From positions 1 to 64,000 of the forward strand of contig DWZA01000088.1 of assembly GCA_019118365.1 (NCBI GenBank): a stretch of DNA of 64,000 nt, read 5' to 3'. The stretch is from Candidatus Lachnoclostridium stercoravium. Its GTDB lineage: Bacteria; Bacillota; Clostridia; Lachnospirales; Lachnospiraceae. The notes under the pieces are model-generated. The model saw only the letters and a program-made list of their open reading frames with translations. It was not told the DNA's origin and searched no databases. A program made the translations under genes and the position numbers. Shown here piece after piece: positions 60,051-64,000 of this stretch (position 1 is its first letter; each line of letters opens with the position of its first letter).

Positions 60051-60878
60051 TTATTCGCTGTCCTTTGCGTCGATCGTCTCTTTTGCCATAGCCACCAGGG
60101 AATCTCCCATGACCGGCTCGTCTCCTGTGGAAAGGAGCAGATAATCGATCCCGTTATCTTCCCAGGAAACGCTGTACATCATTTCTTCCTCCGGCTCTGC
60201 TGGAGTTCCGTCATCCTGGGGCGGAAGGCCGTAAGAGATCGTCACCTTTCCTTCCGCTTCCTCTTCTTTCATCGCCTCGTCCAGCTGGTAATCTGCCGGC
60301 ACGAACAGATACTTGTTTTCTTCGTATTTCAGCTCCAGGCCCTTATATTCTTCCTTTCTGACTACATTTCCGTCTATCTTGTCTGTATTGAACGGCTGAT
60401 TGGCAGTAAGCAGTACTTCCCTGTCTCCCTCCTGATAATACAGCATAAGCTCCGGCCTGACCTCCACCGCGTTTCCGCCTTCGTCGAAGCCTTCCACATC
60501 AGTCAGGTAGCCCTTTGCAAATGTCAGGCCATTATCATAAGACTCTTTTCCATAAGGCTCAAAGCCGATCCGTTCCCCGTCTTCCCTGACCTGGGAAAAG
60601 GCCGTATAAGTGACCTCATCCGGGTTTATGCTGCTTCTTAAGCCTGTAACCTTTCCTGCCGCCATTACTCCAAATGCAGCGAATATACACATAACTGCCG
60701 CCGCCAGGACCGTCTTTTTTACTGATCTCATCTTTACCATCGCGCCTCTCTCCTCATTTTCTTTTATTCTGCGGATCTCTCCCAGGATCTCCTCCTGTTT
60801 TCTGCTGCTTAAGGAAACCTTCTTTCCTTCCTCTTCCAGGGTTCTGGCCATGATATCGTCAAACGGTTCTCTCTTCAT
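60051..60878 (-). CDS. Putative anti-sigma factor (single-TM, DUF4367-like extracellular region)
   Basis: Overlaps the ECF sigma gene; cytosolic N-term, TM TVLAAAVMCIFAAFGVMAAG, extracytoplasmic C-term. Confidence 0.7.
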   Translation of the reverse strand: MKREPFDDIMARTLEEEGKKVSLSSRKQEEILGEIRRIKENEERGAMVKMRSVKKTVLAAAVMCIFAAFGVMAAGKVTGLRSSINPDEVTYTAFSQVREDGERIGFEPYGKESYDNGLTFAKGYLTDVEGFDEGGNAVEVRPELMLYYQEGDREVLLTANQPFNTDKIDGNVVRKEEYKGLELKYEENKYLFVPADYQLDEAMKEEEAEGKVTISYGLPPQDDGTPAEPEEEMMYSVSWEDNGIDYLLLSTGDEPVMGDSLVAMAKETIDAKDSE

Positions 60879-61431
60879 ATCTTCCCTCCTGTCCGGATCT
60901 TTCCAGCCTTTCCTTCAGATTCTTTCTGGCCGTATACAGCCTGGACTTCACGGTTCCCTCCATGCAGCCCATGATGCGGGATATTTCCTTTGTGGAAAAC
61001 TGATTGAAATAATACAGAACAATCACGGTCCTCTGCTTTACGTCCAGATCTCTCACTTCCGCCAGAAGATCTTCCCGCAGTTCCCGTTCCAAAGCCTCGT
61101 CCAGGGGATTGCCCTGAACCGTTTTTTCACCTATCTTCAGCACCTGGTCTGAGGGCTGTTCCCGGCGGTTCTTTTTCATATGGCGCCATGCCGTCCGGGT
61201 CAGGATCTGGAACAGCCAGCTTTCAAAAGCCCTTTCCTCTTTCAGCCGTCCTCTTTCCATATAGCATTTCAGGAACGTTTCCTGCACGATGTCCTCGCTG
61301 TCTGCCGTATTGCCGGTGATCAGCCATGCGGCGCGGAAAGCCTTTGCCTGATATTTGTGAAACAGCCATGCAAAGGCATCTTCCTCTCCCCGGCGCATGC
61401 TCCGTATGATCTCAATCTCTGTCCCATCCAT
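60859..61431 (-). CDS. ECF-family RNA polymerase sigma-70 factor
   Basis: MDGTEIEIIRSMRRGEEDAFAWLFHKYQAKAFRAAWLITGNTADSEDIVQETFLKCY...RTVIVLYYFNQFSTKEISRIMGCMEGTVKSRLYTARKNLKERL. Confidence 0.95.
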   Translation of the reverse strand: MDGTEIEIIRSMRRGEEDAFAWLFHKYQAKAFRAAWLITGNTADSEDIVQETFLKCYMERGRLKEERAFESWLFQILTRTAWRHMKKNRREQPSDQVLKIGEKTVQGNPLDEALERELREDLLAEVRDLDVKQRTVIVLYYFNQFSTKEISRIMGCMEGTVKSRLYTARKNLKERLERSGQEGRYEERTV

Positions 61432-61599
61432 AGCAGATCTCCTTTCTTTTTTGGTGCACCTGTATATAAGAGACACGAAAAGGGAATTTGGTTCATTTTT
61501 TTCAAAAATTTTTCTAAAAGCAAAGCCGTCCCCGCCCATTCAGACACGGCGCTCCGGAACAGCTTTTGCTCCGCCGCCTATGGCAGCATACGCTCTTTC

Positions 61600-62160
61600 T
61601 TACAATAACGTGCACAAAAGGATCTCCGCCGCCCCGCACAGTACCATTACCAGGATGGGGTCTGACTTTTTCCATCTGAGGATAAGGAAGGCCGCCGCGA
61701 AAAGGCAGGCTTCCTGCAGGTGAAAGTTTTCTGCAGTGAGCGCGGCACCCTCTCCAAAAAAGGTGGAAAGGATGACCGTAAGGCCGGCTCCCGCGATGAG
61801 GGCCACCACTCCTGGACGGAGGGCCTTTAAAACGCCTTTGAGCAGCTCCATTTTCCTGTATTTGAAATATACCCAGGCGATCATGGAAACAAGGATGCAT
61901 GAGGGAAATACGCAGCCTGCTGTAGCCACTGCGGAACCGGCCATGCCGCCTACCTTTGCTCCCACGAAAGTAGCCGCGTTTATCGCTATGGGGCCGGGCG
62001 TCATCTGGGAGATCGTCACCAGATCCGTAAATTCTCCAAGGGTCAGCCAGCCGTGAAGGTCCACCACCTGATGCTGGATCAGAGGCATGGCGGCGTAACC
62101 GCCGCCGAAGCTGAAGGCGCCGATCTGAAAGAAGCTGAAAAACAGCTGAAGATAGATCAT
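61600..62160 (-). CDS. Chromate transporter family protein (half-size subunit)
   Basis: FFQIGAFSFGGGYAAMPLIQHQVVDLHGWLTLGEFTDLVTISQMTPGPIAINAATFVGAKVGG. Confidence 0.93.
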   Translation of the reverse strand: MIYLQLFFSFFQIGAFSFGGGYAAMPLIQHQVVDLHGWLTLGEFTDLVTISQMTPGPIAINAATFVGAKVGGMAGSAVATAGCVFPSCILVSMIAWVYFKYRKMELLKGVLKALRPGVVALIAGAGLTVILSTFFGEGAALTAENFHLQEACLFAAAFLILRWKKSDPILVMVLCGAAEILLCTLL

Positions 62161-62726
62161 CGTTTTTCCCCCTTTCTATGAGCCAGGGTCCGGACCACTC
62201 CCAGAAGCCCGCAGCCAAGGATGATAAAGACTGCGTTTACATTTAAAAAAACAGACAGGAAAAAAGCGGCCGCCATAACCAGGTCGCTGATCCTGTCTTT
62301 CTCTTTTATCACTCCGCCGGCCATATCCCATACCACAGAGGCGATCACCGCCCCTACGCCCGCCTGCATACCGGCAAGAGCCATGGAAACGATCTCATTG
62401 GACCGGAAGGCGTCGTAAAAAAACGATATGACGGAAAGTATCACAAACGGCGGAAGCACCGTGCCAAGCACGGCCACAAAAAGCCCTGGAACGCCCGCCA
62501 CCTTGTATCCGGTGATAATAGCCCCGTTTACCGCGATCGGGCCGGGAGCCGACTGGGCGATAGCGACAAAATCGAGCATCTCTTTTTCGTCGATCCAGTG
62601 GTAATCGTCTACAAACCGTTTTTTCATCAAAGTAATGATCACGTAGCCGCCGCCGAATGTAAACGCGCTGAGGATAAGAGTCGCGAAAAACAGACGGCCA
62701 AGGCTGACTTTCTTCTTTTCTTCCAT
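62157..62726 (-). CDS. Chromate transporter family protein (half-size subunit)
   Basis: FATLILSAFTFGGGYVIITLMKKRFVDDYHWIDEKEMLDFVAIAQSAPGPIAVNGAIITGYKVAG. Confidence 0.93.
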   Translation of the reverse strand: MEEKKKVSLGRLFFATLILSAFTFGGGYVIITLMKKRFVDDYHWIDEKEMLDFVAIAQSAPGPIAVNGAIITGYKVAGVPGLFVAVLGTVLPPFVILSVISFFYDAFRSNEIVSMALAGMQAGVGAVIASVVWDMAGGVIKEKDRISDLVMAAAFFLSVFLNVNAVFIILGCGLLGVVRTLAHRKGEKR

Positions 62727-62765
62727 TGCTTCCTCCTGGATCAGAAATATGTTCGGTTTCCGCTG

Positions 62766-63083
62766 CTACAGTCCCGCTGCCTGCACCAGCCACGCCACAA
62801 CGGACGCTCCTACGGCCACGGTCAGAAGCCCTCTGTTAAAGTAGGCCAGCAGGACGGCCGCCGCGCAGCCTGCTGCTGCGGAAGCGGTGGAACCTGTAGA
62901 GGAAAAGATCGCCGGAAACGTCATCGCCGACAATACCGCATAGGGAACATAATATAAAAAAGACTGTATAAATACATTGCGTATCTTTTTCTTAAAGATC
63001 ACCATCGGCAGCATCCGGATCAGATAGGTAGTCCCCGCCATGATAGCCACCGATGTGAGAACATAGGTCATATTGATCTCCAT
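62766..63083 (-). CDS. azlD: AzlD-family branched-chain amino acid transport subunit
   Basis: Small 3-4 TM protein adjacent to AzlC; GTTYLIRMLPMVIFKKKIRNVFIQSFLYYVPYAVLSAMTFP. Confidence 0.9.
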   Translation of the reverse strand: MEINMTYVLTSVAIMAGTTYLIRMLPMVIFKKKIRNVFIQSFLYYVPYAVLSAMTFPAIFSSTGSTASAAAGCAAAVLLAYFNRGLLTVAVGASVVAWLVQAAGL

Positions 63084-63087
63084 ATTC

Positions 63088-63825
63088 TTATGCCTCCTGC
63101 CTTTCTTCCTGCCCGCTTTCCGCTTCCCCTTCCGGCTTTACCGGGAATAAAAGAGCCGCCGCGCCGCTGGCAAGGACTGTGATAAGGATGATCCCCCAGC
63201 CGCCGGAAACAATGGAAAATACCGGGACATAGGTCAGGATCAGGCTCATGGCCACTGCCAGGATCACAGTGAAGAGCACTGCCTTCTGATAACGGGCCAC
63301 AGGGATAACGATAGCGATAAACATTCCGTAAAGGGCTATGCCGAGAGCGGAAGAAACGCTTTCCGGAAGCGCTTCCGTGACCGCTCCGCCCACAAAAGTC
63401 CCGCCTGTCCATCCGACGACAGGAAGCAGGATCAGCCCCGCCATATAGGAAGCGGTCACAGTCTTCGGCCTCTGGACCGCAACCGCAAAGATCTCGTCTG
63501 TAATGCCGTAAGAAATGCACAGCCGCTTCAGATATCCCATCCTTTCATCGATCTTCTGGGAAAGGGACAGAGACATCAGAAAATACCGGATATTGATCAC
63601 CACCATGCTGACCACCAGCTCCAGATAGGTGCCGCCTGCCAGGATCAGGTTCAGTCCCGCGAACTGGCCCGCGCTGGTAAGATTTGTCAGGGAAATGGCC
63701 ACCGCCGTCCACAGAGGAAGGCCGGAAAGCACCGCCATCATCCCAAAAGCCGCCGACACGGAAAAATATCCCAGGCAGATAGGGACCCCGTGGCGCAGGC
63801 CAAGTGTAAATTCTCTTCTGTTCAT
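63088..63825 (-). CDS. azlC: AzlC-family branched-chain amino acid transport permease
   Basis: MNRREFTLGLRHGVPICLGYFSVSAAFGMMAVLSGLPLWTAVAISLTNLTSAGQFAGLNLI. Confidence 0.93.
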   Translation of the reverse strand: MNRREFTLGLRHGVPICLGYFSVSAAFGMMAVLSGLPLWTAVAISLTNLTSAGQFAGLNLILAGGTYLELVVSMVVINIRYFLMSLSLSQKIDERMGYLKRLCISYGITDEIFAVAVQRPKTVTASYMAGLILLPVVGWTGGTFVGGAVTEALPESVSSALGIALYGMFIAIVIPVARYQKAVLFTVILAVAMSLILTYVPVFSIVSGGWGIILITVLASGAAALLFPVKPEGEAESGQEERQEA

Positions 63826-63874
63826 ATTTTGTTGGATATTCCTTCCTTCATTTTCCGTAACAGTTCCCATTTTC

Positions 63875-64000
63875 CTAGATCTCACGGACCATACAGTACT
63901 GTTTCAAGCCAAAGTGCTTCTCTACAATGCCGAACAGCTTAAATCCAAAATGGCGGTACATGTCCACGTTCTTTTCATTATGCGTCTCCAGGGAGATCAT
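63875..64000 (-). CDS. GNAT-family N-acetyltransferase, C-terminal fragment (gene continues past window)
   Basis: Reverse translation ISLETHNEKNVDMYRHFGFKLFGIVEKHFGLKQYCMVREI* matches the GNAT C-terminal N..A...Y...GF pattern. Confidence 0.7.
   Translation of the reverse strand: MISLETHNEKNVDMYRHFGFKLFGIVEKHFGLKQYCMVREI

Noticed and set aside
61514-62218. 234-aa minus-strand ORF over the chromate transporter genes
   Set aside because: Alternative frame of the well-supported ChrA-like genes.
63857-63868. GTAACAGTTCCC as another MITE-like terminus
   Set aside because: Only ~10 nt match and no partner arm or internal hairpin within the window.

Overview
This is a ~64 kb bacterial chromosomal window. 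Gene content, codon style and gene order suggest a Lachnospiraceae-like Firmicute (inference). Most genes lie on the minus strand.

The left 10.8 kb is one uninterrupted minus-strand ORF, missing from the supplied ORF track because it runs off the window edge. It encodes a giant SpaA/Cna_B-repeat surface adhesin of at least 3604 codons. A BTAD/SARP-type regulator with a degenerate GGDEF-like C-terminus lies just upstream.

Housekeeping blocks follow: purA-purB-purC; dapB-dapA behind a lysine riboswitch; an ssb-like gene and polC-ispG-rseP-dxr-cdsA-uppS-frr-pyrH; two PfkB sugar kinases; a B12-dependent ribonucleotide reductase; a giant 2-hydroxyacyl-CoA dehydratase activase; fucO-like ADH; LysM-GH18; rubrerythrin; an EF-G paralog; aroF-tyrA-aroA; a PBP1; a Trp T-box followed by a fused TrpX-TrpY transporter and TrpZ; mntP; an ECF sigma/anti-sigma pair; a chromate transporter pair; and azlCD.

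The least-explained signals are: (i) a MITE-like family with ~18-bp terminal inverted repeats, internal hairpins and apparent 8-bp target duplications; (ii) an exact 52-bp-period tandem array with compensatory stem changes next to rubrerythrin; (iii) a stand-alone kinase C-lobe with altered HRD and DFG motifs and no N-lobe; (iv) a decayed AlbA/COG2865-type pseudogene with nonsense codons in a VTPQ repeat; (v) structured leaders upstream of the adhesin and purA; (vi) several other dispersed short repeats. All translations and alignments were done by eye; no database search was run.
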